31,468 bases of DNA from Cloacimonetes bacterium TCS62 (GTDB lineage: Bacteria; Cloacimonadota; Cloacimonadia; Cloacimonadales; TCS61): NCBI GenBank assembly GCA_001577185.1, contig LSCM01000005.1, positions 1-31,468 on the forward strand, in the 5' to 3' direction. Below, piece by piece: positions 7,666 to 15,217 of this stretch; the stretch's first letter is position 1; each line of letters opens with the position of its first letter. Made by a program: the position numbers and the translations under genes. The notes below the pieces were generated by a model. It worked only from the letters and a program-made list of their open reading frames with translations. It was not told the DNA's origin and ran no database searches.

Positions 7666-9354
7666 TCATCTCAATACTTCTTTTACCTCTTGGTATAATT
7701 GAGGATTAGTAAAATGTTTTGAAACTATAGAACCAGATGGGCAGCTCCCTACACAATTTCCACATCCTCTGCAAATTGCTTCATTCACAATTGAAATCCC
7801 TTTATCATCATCAAAATAAATAGCACCAAATCCACAAACATCCAGACATGTCTTACAACCAGTACAATAGGCTTCTAATATTTCTGATACTTTAACTTCC
7901 GGTGTAATTTTTTCTCCTGGTATTAGTTGGGTAAAGATTTTCCCGGAGGCAGCTTGTGCTTGCAACATGGTTTCAGTTATACCGGTTGGTCCATGTGCTC
8001 CACCAATTACAAATACTCCATCTGTATTGGTTGAAACCGGATCGATCTTTAAATGTGCTTCCTGATAAAAACCCGTTTCGTGTAACTCAATATTTAATTC
8101 TTCCGCTAATTGCTTAGTTTGTTTTGTAGGGATCATAGCCGTTCCTGTAATGATCATATCAACATCCATTTTTTGCTTCACATCTGAAATATCGGTATAA
8201 TCTATTTTTGTTCCTTTTATTATTGAATCTTTGATTCTGATAAATTTGATACCTTGTCCCTGAACTTTATCATAGAAATTTTCATCTTGTTTATGAGGTA
8301 GACACATGTGTTTATAGAGTTGAGTAACCTCTATTTGAGAAGATTGTTCTTTTATTAACTTAGCTACTTTTAAAAGGTATGTACAGCACACTTTTGAACA
8401 ATATCCAACTTCCGGTCTTCCTACACAATGTATCAAGGCGACCTTTTTGGGTTCTTTACCATTTTGCATAATAATTTTACCACTTGTGGATAGCATTTCT
8501 TCTATTTCCAGTGCATTGTAAACTTCATCATCAGTTTTAACATTATAGGAATCTAGTACTTTATGATCAAGTAACTCAAAACCGGTTGCCACTACAATAG
8601 CTCCAGCTAATAATTCTGTTGTTTTATCTGGTTTATTTACGTCCTTTATTTCTATTTCAAAATTTCCTAAGAAACCGACCGCTGATTCCAATTCCGTATT
8701 TGTGAATACTTTAATATATTGATTATTTTCTATTTCAGAAATTTTTTGATGTAAGACATTTAGACTCACACCTTGTCTTGGAAGTAACTTTGTAAGTCTA
8801 GCAGATTTACCACCTAATTTCTCATTTTTTTCAATAAGAAATACTAGACGATCTTCACCTGCAAGCGTAAGTGCTGCTTCCATTCCAGCGATTCCACCAC
8901 CTACGATCAAAACATCCGGATTACTATCTAAGTGTTTTTCTTCTAACGCTTGTTGATACAACACTCGGTCCATACCACCATGGATCATGCGAACAGCTTT
9001 CTTAGTTGCCTGCTCTTTATCCGGAGTAACCCACGCACATTGTTCTCTTATGTTTACCATTTGATACATAAATGGATTAAGTTGTGTTTTTTTACATATT
9101 TCCATAAATGTAGTATCATGATCTCTTGGTGAACAAGCTGCTACAACAAGATGTGTAATATTGTTATCCTTGATCTCTTTTTCCAAGAATTTCTTACCTT
9201 CTACAGAACATAATAATTTGTGATTTTTTACAACAAGTTCTTTATCTTGGAAATCCTCAAGTTCTGAGATATTTTGTTTTATTTTATCTATATCTACTTT
9301 TGATGCAATGTTAGGACCACATTCACAAACAAATATTCCTACTTTTTCACTCAT
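7666..9354 (-). CDS. HdrA C-terminal-half flavin/iron-sulfur protein (split HdrA)
   Basis: This 562-aa protein corresponds to the second half of the fused HdrA at 1715-4771. It opens with V-G-I-F-V-C-E-C-G-P-N-I-A, followed by C-S-V-E-G and A-A-C-S-P-R-D-H, a dinucleotide fold (V-G-G-G-I-A-G-M-E near 150), the cluster motif C-V-G-R-P-E-V-G-Y-C-S-K-V-C-C, and two C-terminal 4Fe-4S motifs, C-T-G-C-K-T-C-L-D-V-C and C-R-G-C-G-N-C-V-G-S-C-P. Start is ATG with AAAGGAA upstream. It follows the HdrA N-half by 75 bases. An HdrA-like protein next to a separate MvhD resembles QmoB of sulfate reducers, where the two are fused; here MvhD is a separate selenoprotein. The fine function is unassigned. Confidence 0.85.
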   Translation of the reverse strand: MSEKVGIFVCECGPNIASKVDIDKIKQNISELEDFQDKELVVKNHKLLCSVEGKKFLEKEIKDNNITHLVVAACSPRDHDTTFMEICKKTQLNPFMYQMVNIREQCAWVTPDKEQATKKAVRMIHGGMDRVLYQQALEEKHLDSNPDVLIVGGGIAGMEAALTLAGEDRLVFLIEKNEKLGGKSARLTKLLPRQGVSLNVLHQKISEIENNQYIKVFTNTELESAVGFLGNFEIEIKDVNKPDKTTELLAGAIVVATGFELLDHKVLDSYNVKTDDEVYNALEIEEMLSTSGKIIMQNGKEPKKVALIHCVGRPEVGYCSKVCCTYLLKVAKLIKEQSSQIEVTQLYKHMCLPHKQDENFYDKVQGQGIKFIRIKDSIIKGTKIDYTDISDVKQKMDVDMIITGTAMIPTKQTKQLAEELNIELHETGFYQEAHLKIDPVSTNTDGVFVIGGAHGPTGITETMLQAQAASGKIFTQLIPGEKITPEVKVSEILEAYCTGCKTCLDVCGFGAIYFDDDKGISIVNEAICRGCGNCVGSCPSGSIVSKHFTNPQLYQEVKEVLR

Positions 9355-9429
9355 AATGTTTCCTTTAACAGCAATCTTTAGAGCTACACAGTGTTATAAC
9401 AATTTTATGGGTGTTCATATTCATCTTGG

Positions 9430-10722
9430 TTATTTATCCTTTAGAAGTGATAATATTCCTGCCACAGCTGCTTCCGATTGAATGACTGAATTTTGTATAT
9501 CTTTAGGACCTTCAATACAACCAGCTACAAATATTCCAGTTTTAGAAGTATTAACAGAGCCTACTCTAAATGGTTGTGCTTCTATAAAACCAAATCTATC
9601 TTGCTTTACTCCCAACACCTTGGCTAACTCATCGCTACCTTTGGCTGGAATTAATGCATTGGCTAAAATTACCATATCAACTTTTAAGTCTTGTGTTTCG
9701 TCTTTATTATCTAGATATTTAATATTTATCTTACCTTGTTTTTTGGTGATCTTCATTTTATCTTTATCGGATTGATATATAAATTTAGAAGAGTTCTCTT
9801 TTACATCTTGATGAAATTTCTGATAAGTTTTATCCGGTAAGCAGATATCGGAATAGATATTGTATACTTTAGCATCCGCAAGTTTGTGATGGATAAAATG
9901 TGCATGTTTAGAAGAAGCTGTACAACAAACATTTGAGCAATAATTTGTTTCTGATCTACCAACACAATGAATTATAGCAACAGATGAGGGAATAGTTTCC
10001 CCATCTCTCATTACAAGTTTTCCCTCTGTTGGTCCATTTTCAGCAAAAAGTCTTTCGAATTCCATTGCTGTATAAACTTCAAGTAATTCACCATAACCCA
10101 AATTTTCCATAGAACTTACATCAAGAAGATCATAACCTGTTGCTGCAAGAATAGCTCCTGCTTTCAATTCGATCTTTTCATCTTTTTCTGTAAAATCAAT
10201 TGCGCCGAACATACATGCTTCTTCACATTTCTTACAGTCTTCCTGACCAGAAAGGTTCAAACATTTATCTGCATCGATGACCGGTACATTTGGCAAAGAA
10301 CCAGAACAGGGAACATAAATCGCCTTTTTCTTCGTTAAATTTTCTTCCCATTCATTCATTTGTGAAATTGGACAAACTGGATAACATGCACCACAACCAA
10401 GACAAGCTTCAAGGTTTACATATCTTGCTTTCTTATTAATTTCCACCTTAAAGTTACCAGCATTGCCACTTATTTTGCTTACTTCACTTACTGTATGTAC
10501 ATTAATGTTACCATCTTGCAAGATCTCTTGCTGTATCGGAGCAACCAGACAAGTTGAACAATCTAAACTGGGAAATGTTTCTTCGTTCTTAATTGTCTTA
10601 CCACCAATCAAGGAAAGTTTTTCTATTAATGTCACCTTTTTCCCTGCTTTAGAGAGCATCAGACTGGCTTCCATTCCGGCAATTCCAGAACCAATTATTG
10701 CAATATTATCTGAATAATCCAT
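9430..10722 (-). CDS. HdrA N-terminal-half / QmoA-like flavoprotein (split HdrA)
   Basis: A 430-aa protein matching the N-terminal half of the fused HdrA and about the size of QmoA. It has a G-S-G-I-A-G-M-E fold at 11-18, L-I-E-K then I-G-G-K, the cluster motif F-P-S-L-D-C-S-T-C (about 51-59), ferredoxin-like C-L-G-C-G-A-C-Y-P-V-C-P (about 109-120), C-K-K-C-E-E-A-C (about 163-170), and C-S-N-V-C-C. The start ATG has AAGGAA upstream. It lies 78 bases after mvhD copy 3. With the 562-aa gene and MvhD it makes a set equivalent to QmoA plus a split QmoB, or to a split HdrA plus MvhD. No QmoC-like membrane subunit is in view, so quinone linkage is not supported. Confidence 0.85.
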   Translation of the reverse strand: MDYSDNIAIIGSGIAGMEASLMLSKAGKKVTLIEKLSLIGGKTIKNEETFPSLDCSTCLVAPIQQEILQDGNINVHTVSEVSKISGNAGNFKVEINKKARYVNLEACLGCGACYPVCPISQMNEWEENLTKKKAIYVPCSGSLPNVPVIDADKCLNLSGQEDCKKCEEACMFGAIDFTEKDEKIELKAGAILAATGYDLLDVSSMENLGYGELLEVYTAMEFERLFAENGPTEGKLVMRDGETIPSSVAIIHCVGRSETNYCSNVCCTASSKHAHFIHHKLADAKVYNIYSDICLPDKTYQKFHQDVKENSSKFIYQSDKDKMKITKKQGKINIKYLDNKDETQDLKVDMVILANALIPAKGSDELAKVLGVKQDRFGFIEAQPFRVGSVNTSKTGIFVAGCIEGPKDIQNSVIQSEAAVAGILSLLKDK

Positions 10723-10800
10723 ATTTATTCCTTACATTTTGATTTTGAAACTGCATTTTCAATAGTATATTGTATTGCTTTTAGTATTTTCATTAATTAT

Positions 10801-11223
10801 TCATATGTGAGTATTTTGTCTAATTGGACTCGGTCCCAATTGTTTTATTTTATCTGCGAAGTCATTCACTACTTGAATATATCTCTTACCTTCAGAAGCA
10901 GAAATCCAACTTAATTGAATTCTTTCAGAGTCTATTTTTAATGTTTGAAAAACTTTTTTTAATAGTGCAAATCTTCTACGAGCATAATAATTACCAACCT
11001 GGTAATGACAATCACCCGGATGTCAGCCGGCAACCAGAATACCGTCTGCTCCATTGTAATATGTATTTAATAGTAAATTCTGGTCTATTCTGCTAGAACA
11101 CATAACACGAACAACGTTTAATGAAGGATTTATTTCTTGTTTAGATGCACCCGCTAGATCCGCAGCTGCATATGTGCACCAATTACAGAGAAAACCAACG
11201 ATCTTAGGTCGAAATTCTTTCAT
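10801..11223 (-). CDS. mvhD: MvhD-type electron-transfer subunit, selenoprotein (copy 3)
   Basis: This 140-aa reading goes through an in-frame TGA at 11025-11023 (codon 67) to a TGA stop at 10803-10801. The TGA is followed in frame by H-P-G-D-C-H-Y-Q-V-G-N-Y-Y-A-R-R-R. The N-terminal half carries C-N-W-C-T-Y-A-A-A-D-L-A-G and M-C-S-S-R-I-D. Start is ATG preceded by GAGGAAAG. It comes directly after an intrinsic terminator and directly before the split HdrA pair. UGA would be read as Sec inside this gene and as stop at its end; only the internal one has the downstream hairpin I describe. The expected role is a [2Fe-2S] relay to HdrA. Confidence 0.88.
10990..11006 (-). promoter_or_regulatory. 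bSECIS-like hairpin after UGA of mvhD copy 3
   Basis: It has the same 17-base hairpin as copy 2: stem AUUACCA/UGGUAAU, loop GGU, starting 16 nt after the UGA. Flanking codons differ between copies while this block is kept. Confidence 0.7.
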
Positions 11224-11236
11224 CTTTCCTCAATGC

Positions 11237-11273
11237 AAAAAAAAAGGGGAGTACTCAATAATAGCGTACTCCC
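11237..11273 (-). terminator. intrinsic terminator between tusA and mvhD copy 3
   Basis: On the minus strand GGGAGTAC pairs perfectly with GTACTCCC (8 bp, 11-base loop), followed after one C by nine T residues. The T-run ends 13 bases before the mvhD start codon, with the mvhD ribosome binding site in between. There is no room for a promoter after it, so expression of the redox genes must involve read-through, a promoter overlapping the hairpin or tusA, or processing. Confidence 0.88.
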
Positions 11274-11282
11274 GATTATTAA

Positions 11283-11507
11283 TTAAAGTTGAATCTGAGC
11301 TGTATGATTGCCAGATCCATCATCCATGCAGTAAAGCAATGTTTTACCTGTCTTCTCACACCAAGCTTTGATATCTGTTGGGAATGAAGGACAATCTGCT
11401 TTTACTTCTAAAATATCACCATCTTCCATTTTGGGGATAAAAGCTACTACTTTTAAAATTGGTTGAGGACATTTAAGTCCCATACAATCTAATTCTTTTG
11501 TTGCCAT
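11283..11507 (-). CDS. tusA: TusA-family sulfur carrier
   Basis: A 74-aa protein with the TusA/SirA signature C-M-G-L-K-C-P-Q-P-I-L at residues 8-18. The first Cys is the persulfide-carrying residue in the family. It has the usual small two-layer fold length and ends without extension. Start is ATG with GAGGAG upstream. It lies 21 bases after the DsrE-family gene and just before a strong terminator, so dsrE-tusA looks like a two-gene transcript. TusA proteins serve tRNA thiolation or feed sulfur to dissimilatory enzymes and Hdr-like complexes. The DsrE neighbour and the HdrA/MvhD context favour a redox or sulfur-trafficking role over tRNA modification, but this is inference. Confidence 0.9.
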   Translation of the reverse strand: MATKELDCMGLKCPQPILKVVAFIPKMEDGDILEVKADCPSFPTDIKAWCEKTGKTLLYCMDDGSGNHTAQIQL

Positions 11508-11528
11508 TTTCTTCTCCTCTTTTATTTA

Positions 11529-11888
11529 TTAGAATGAAAAAGTAAGATCTGAACCACCAGCTCTGGCTACAAATGTTGTGGCGCCCACAACCTCGCAACC
11601 ATCAATGAGATCTTCTTCTTTTAATCCATGCACTCCAAATCCAAGCTCACAAACTAATACTTGGGTATTCATCATCTTTAAGCCTTCCCATAATTCTAGT
11701 AAATCAGGCAGCTCCGGAGCTGCATCGTTGAGTTCTTTCAGTTTATCGCCTACAAACATAGGTAATGCACTTGGTAAAATAAAAAGAATTACGTCGTCTC
11801 CACTAGCTGCAGCTGACACTCCAATTGTTGCAGCTGGATAGATATTCTTAACATCTGAACCATTTAGTGTAATCGATACTTTTCCCAT
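11529..11888 (-). CDS. DsrE/DsrF-family protein
   Basis: A 119-aa protein of the DsrE-like fold. It has an N-terminal beta strand and an Ala-rich helix (A-A-T-I-G-V-S-A-A-A-S-G-D-D-V), then L-V-C-E-L-G-F-G-V-H-G-L-K-E-E-D-L-I-D-G-C near 79-100. The Cys before E-L-G-F is in the position usually used for persulfide binding in this family. Start is ATG directly after an AGGAGG sequence, which is unusually close. It is the first gene of the minus-strand locus and is paired with tusA. DsrE-type proteins exchange sulfane sulfur with TusA in sulfur oxidisers. Whether that happens here, or whether it links the redox complex to sulfur or polysulfide, is not shown by sequence. Confidence 0.82.
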   Translation of the reverse strand: MGKVSITLNGSDVKNIYPAATIGVSAAASGDDVILFILPSALPMFVGDKLKELNDAAPELPDLLELWEGLKMMNTQVLVCELGFGVHGLKEEDLIDGCEVVGATTFVARAGGSDLTFSF

Positions 11889-11916
11889 TTCATTTCCTCC
11901 TTTATGGGGTAAACTT

Positions 11917-11943
11917 TTAATATTATTAAGTAAAGAACGTCAA
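11917..11943 (-). promoter_or_regulatory. candidate promoter of dsrE-tusA
   Basis: On the minus strand a TTGACG box (11943-11938) is followed by TATTAA (11922-11917) with a 15-base spacer, shorter than the usual 16-18. It lies 30-55 bases before the dsrE start in the only sizeable gap upstream of the locus. Confidence 0.35.
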
Positions 11944-12023
11944 GTAAAAATATTGTGATCTTATCTCTGAAACCCATTGCTATTATTGCACTTTCGTAAA
12001 TATTTGGTTAATTATAAAATTAT

Positions 12024-12809
12024 CTATTTTTTATATTTAAGACTGTTAAGTAATTTTGTTTTCTTTGCTTTTTCTGGAATATTACGGGTTCCACCATAAA
12101 CAGCTTTTATCCATTCTCCATAGATAGGATTTGGTAAGATGATAAATTTCTGACCAAATTTATCTTTAACTTTATCTATTTCTGCAAATCTTTCCTTAAT
12201 ATTTTTCATTCTAAAAATATCATCAAAATCGATCAGATTATCCCCAATCAAAAGAATTATTTCATAACTTTTCGATACTTTTTGTCTTCTTATTCCTTTA
12301 TTTGATGATTGATTTTTTAATAGTATTTGCGATTCTTCTGCTTGTGGAAATTTCAGTTTTTTTAGATTATTCAATGAACCTTTTAAATGTCTCAGTCTTC
12401 TGTTTGAGAGATAAAAGATCTTGTACCCATTTTCATCTGCATAATTCAAGAATGATAATGCACCAGGAACAGCTTGACATTTAGCACTTGCTATCCAAGC
12501 ATCAAAATCCTCATGATAACTCAATCCATCTAAGATCATTTGTGCTTCAAAAAGACTATTATCTAGTACAGTTTCATCAAGGTCTACAATTACAGCCTTG
12601 GGTTTTCCATAATTTTTTTTCAAATCTTCTTCTAATCTTGTTCTAGCTGTATTATACGCTTGATGACAAAGAGCTTGATACTCCACAGAAGTTCTTTGCC
12701 ATACAACTGCATTGACCATAGCGTTTTGAAGAAAATTCAAATCTTGTGATGATAACATTGATGAAACAATTAAGATTATCAGCGTTATCAGAATATATCT
12801 TTTCATCAT
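12024..12809 (-). CDS. secreted class C acid phosphatase, e(P4) family
   Basis: This 261-aa protein starts with a signal peptide (M-M-K-R, then a hydrophobic stretch to about residue 20). HAD-type catalytic motifs are V-D-L-D-E-T-V-L-D-N-S near 75-85 (nucleophile and acid/base Asp), Y-L-S-N-R-R near 135, and G-D-N-L-I-D-F-D-D near 190. The W-Q-R-T-S-V-E-Y stretch is typical of the e(P4)/OlpA branch. There is no lipobox Cys after the hydrophobic segment, so it is probably a periplasmic soluble enzyme and not a lipoprotein like Haemophilus e(P4). Family members dephosphorylate nucleoside monophosphates and NMN. Its neighbour is a deoxynucleoside kinase fusion, so nucleotide salvage is a plausible shared theme. 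GGAG stands just before the double ATG. Confidence 0.88.
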   Translation of the reverse strand: MMKRYILITLIILIVSSMLSSQDLNFLQNAMVNAVVWQRTSVEYQALCHQAYNTARTRLEEDLKKNYGKPKAVIVDLDETVLDNSLFEAQMILDGLSYHEDFDAWIASAKCQAVPGALSFLNYADENGYKIFYLSNRRLRHLKGSLNNLKKLKFPQAEESQILLKNQSSNKGIRRQKVSKSYEIILLIGDNLIDFDDIFRMKNIKERFAEIDKVKDKFGQKFIILPNPIYGEWIKAVYGGTRNIPEKAKKTKLLNSLKYKK

Positions 12810-12847
12810 ACAACTCCTTGTGCAATAGCACTATATCATAAGTTATT

Positions 12848-14263
12848 TCATATCATAGATTTAATCTTTGAAATTAAAGTTTTATAAATTTCTTCAAAAA
12901 TATAACCAACATGTACTCTATTAGTAAAATCTATTTTATCGACATTTATCTCAAGAATATTGCCTTTATGGAATCCGAATTTCACTACATCTTGCCCATA
13001 TGTTTTGTATAGTTGATTCAGAGAACGAATTTCACTCTTTGTCCAACCACCCTCGATCTCCATTTCACGGCCACGTTGTTGGATTCTATTCCAAGCCAGG
13101 TCAGTGCTACCCTGTAGTATAATCATAAGGTCAGTTGAAGGTATTTTATCGGATTCCTTTTTAAATTTTGCAGTTAGTAAATCCAATTCATTTTTACTAA
13201 GATATCCATCCTTATAGAATTGGTAGCAAAATACAAGTAGATCTTCTGGTAAAGAACGATCTAGAACATATGATTTTCCAGAATCACTAGCAATACACTT
13301 TTGTTTTTTTCTCATTTTCAGAAAATGAAGTTGCAGATCATAACAGTATTTTGCTTTATCTTTAAGAAACTTCTCAAGGAGGGGATTCTTCTCTGGATTC
13401 TCGTATAAACCATGAATTTTTAAACTTCTCTGCATAATGGCTGTAAGCGTAGATTTACCTAATCCTACATTTCCAGCTACTGAAATAATTTTCGGGTGCT
13501 TTCTAAGATATTTTTCTAACTTTGTTTCAGCATCTATTGCCTTGAGCGTTGCTGCAGTTTCAGGTAATGTAACCCATTGACTAATTCCTGGAGTAGTTAC
13601 TCGAAGTTCTAAAGTTCGTATTTCCTCTGCAATTCTTTTAACTGTTTTTTCCAAATAAGCATCAATTGGAGTATCCACATTTGCATCTATTTCTAGTACA
13701 TGACAATTAGCATGTTTGTTAATAAATTGTTCATAAAGTTCATTGAGTTGTTTAAGATAATCATTTGGGATCAATGTTTCACTTTCTCTACCACGTTCTT
13801 TTATTCTCTTTTGGAGAGTTTTCACATTAGCTTTTAGGTATACTATCAAATCTGGAGCAGTAATATTTTCGGTCATAAGATTATATGTTCTTTGATAGGC
13901 TAGAAATTCTTCCTGATTCATGTTCCCCAGAATTCTTTGCGCCATCCCAAAAATATGGTAATCCTCTGCTAAAGTACGATCCTCCAAAACTATTCCTCTG
14001 CATCCTTCAATTTTGTTTTGTCTGGATAATCTTCCATTAAAAAATTCTATTTGTGCAACAAATGCATTTTCAACCGGATTTTCATAAAATGCGTCTAAAA
14101 CATCAGGATTGAACTTTTCCTTGAATGAATAAACTTTTTCATTGCCTGTATTCGGTATGGTAGATAGCAGTATTTTATTCAAAGGTTCACTACACGCAGC
14201 TTTTACAAGAGTTGATTTACCAACCCCAATATTTCCTACTATACCAATTCTTAAATGTTCCAT
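12848..14263 (-). CDS. tandem deoxynucleoside kinase (two fused dNK domains)
   Basis: A 471-aa protein with two complete deoxynucleoside-kinase-like domains; single-domain members are about 200-220 aa. Domain 1 (about 1-215) has P-loop G-N-I-G-V-G-K-S-T, the E-D-R motif in V-L-E-D-R-T-L-A-E-D, and lid R-I-K-E-R-G-R-E-S-E. Domain 2 (about 255-471) has P-loop G-N-V-G-L-G-K-S-T, L-D-R-S-L-P-E-D, and lid R-I-Q-Q-R-G-R-E-M-E. Both look catalytically intact. The family phosphorylates deoxynucleosides for dNTP salvage. Two fused domains could be a covalent dimer or could join two specificities, as in the separate heterodimeric dAK/dGK of lactobacilli. The stop of the upstream membrane-protein gene abuts the ATG. 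Confidence 0.85.
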   Translation of the reverse strand: MEHLRIGIVGNIGVGKSTLVKAACSEPLNKILLSTIPNTGNEKVYSFKEKFNPDVLDAFYENPVENAFVAQIEFFNGRLSRQNKIEGCRGIVLEDRTLAEDYHIFGMAQRILGNMNQEEFLAYQRTYNLMTENITAPDLIVYLKANVKTLQKRIKERGRESETLIPNDYLKQLNELYEQFINKHANCHVLEIDANVDTPIDAYLEKTVKRIAEEIRTLELRVTTPGISQWVTLPETAATLKAIDAETKLEKYLRKHPKIISVAGNVGLGKSTLTAIMQRSLKIHGLYENPEKNPLLEKFLKDKAKYCYDLQLHFLKMRKKQKCIASDSGKSYVLDRSLPEDLLVFCYQFYKDGYLSKNELDLLTAKFKKESDKIPSTDLMIILQGSTDLAWNRIQQRGREMEIEGGWTKSEIRSLNQLYKTYGQDVVKFGFHKGNILEINVDKIDFTNRVHVGYIFEEIYKTLISKIKSMI

Positions 14264-15082
14264 TTAATTAGTCTTACCGAATAATTCATAATCATCTAAC
14301 TTTTGGTAATATCTTTCTATAAGTACATAGGAGAAAGGCAAAGAAACAATTAATCCAACACCCAAAAATGCTAGACCGATCAAATTCACAATAAGTACTT
14401 GAAACATAATTAATGATTGTTGCCATCGCGTTTCTGCACTTGCTTTATAGCACATTATCGCTGCTTTAACTGGATTGACTTTTTTTCTGTAGACTAATAA
14501 AAGCATGGGAAACATTATTGTGATCCAATATAATACTAAGACAAAACGAACTAGGTGTAAAATAGGATCTACTATCACTCCCAGCATAAAGCCTGTGCAG
14601 ATAATTTTCAAAAGAAAAAAATAAATTATATTCAATAATGTTAGTAAAAAGTATTTCGGATATAAGTTTAGGGTCTTAAAATATTTTTTGATAGTAAAGG
14701 GATGTTCAAAAAAGTTTTCTTTCATACCAAATGGAATTAGTGTAAATGGAACTAGAAGTAAAAGAATCAAATTCATAAAAACATACGTAGATGTATTCAG
14801 CGATTCTGCCAAAGTGTTTCTGAAGAGCACACTAATAATAATAGCTAAAAAGGATGTAAATAAAATAAAAATAGCAAAAGGATAGTACTGAGATTTTATT
14901 TTCCTAAACTTCTTCCAAACTTTATCAAATACTTGTTTTGCAGATAGATCTGTAGATAATGCAGCAGTTGGTTCACCACAAATCTCGCAAAATATTGCCT
15001 GTTTTTTAAGTTCATTATTACATCTTTTTTTTATAGATTTACCGTTTTTAGTTTTTGTTTTAACAGTTCCTTTGCATTTCAT
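14264..15082 (-). CDS. zinc-ribbon multi-pass membrane protein, unknown function
   Basis: A 272-aa protein I do not recognise by family. The N-terminus has Cys at 3, 21, 32 and 35 (the last two as C-E-I-C-G), a likely zinc ribbon on the cytoplasmic side. From about residue 65 there are five or six hydrophobic segments, with Phe-, Ile- and Leu-rich runs near 68-88, 100-118, 145-165, 175-200 and 220-250. The layout resembles DUF975-like or glycerophosphoryl-diester-type membrane domains, but I cannot assign it. It sits head-to-tail with the deoxynucleoside kinase with no gap, and divergent from queD. Confidence in the gene is high, in function low. Confidence 0.8.
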   Translation of the reverse strand: MKCKGTVKTKTKNGKSIKKRCNNELKKQAIFCEICGEPTAALSTDLSAKQVFDKVWKKFRKIKSQYYPFAIFILFTSFLAIIISVLFRNTLAESLNTSTYVFMNLILLLLVPFTLIPFGMKENFFEHPFTIKKYFKTLNLYPKYFLLTLLNIIYFFLLKIICTGFMLGVIVDPILHLVRFVLVLYWITIMFPMLLLVYRKKVNPVKAAIMCYKASAETRWQQSLIMFQVLIVNLIGLAFLGVGLIVSLPFSYVLIERYYQKLDDYELFGKTN

Positions 15083-15217
15083 CCATACATCTCCTACGTT
15101 TAAAGTTAATATTAAAAAGGAAAATTCTTAGTAGCTGCTTTTTTGTCAATTTGAAAGTTCTTTACAATTTTCTTTATGTTAAATTATTGAACTACATATT
15201 GAGATTTGGAGGATGTT

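Noticed and set aside
9430..10722. Calling a complete Qmo complex
   Set aside because: QmoA/QmoB-like domain order is present, but no QmoC-type membrane subunit or aprAB is visible, and FrhB-like proteins replace it.
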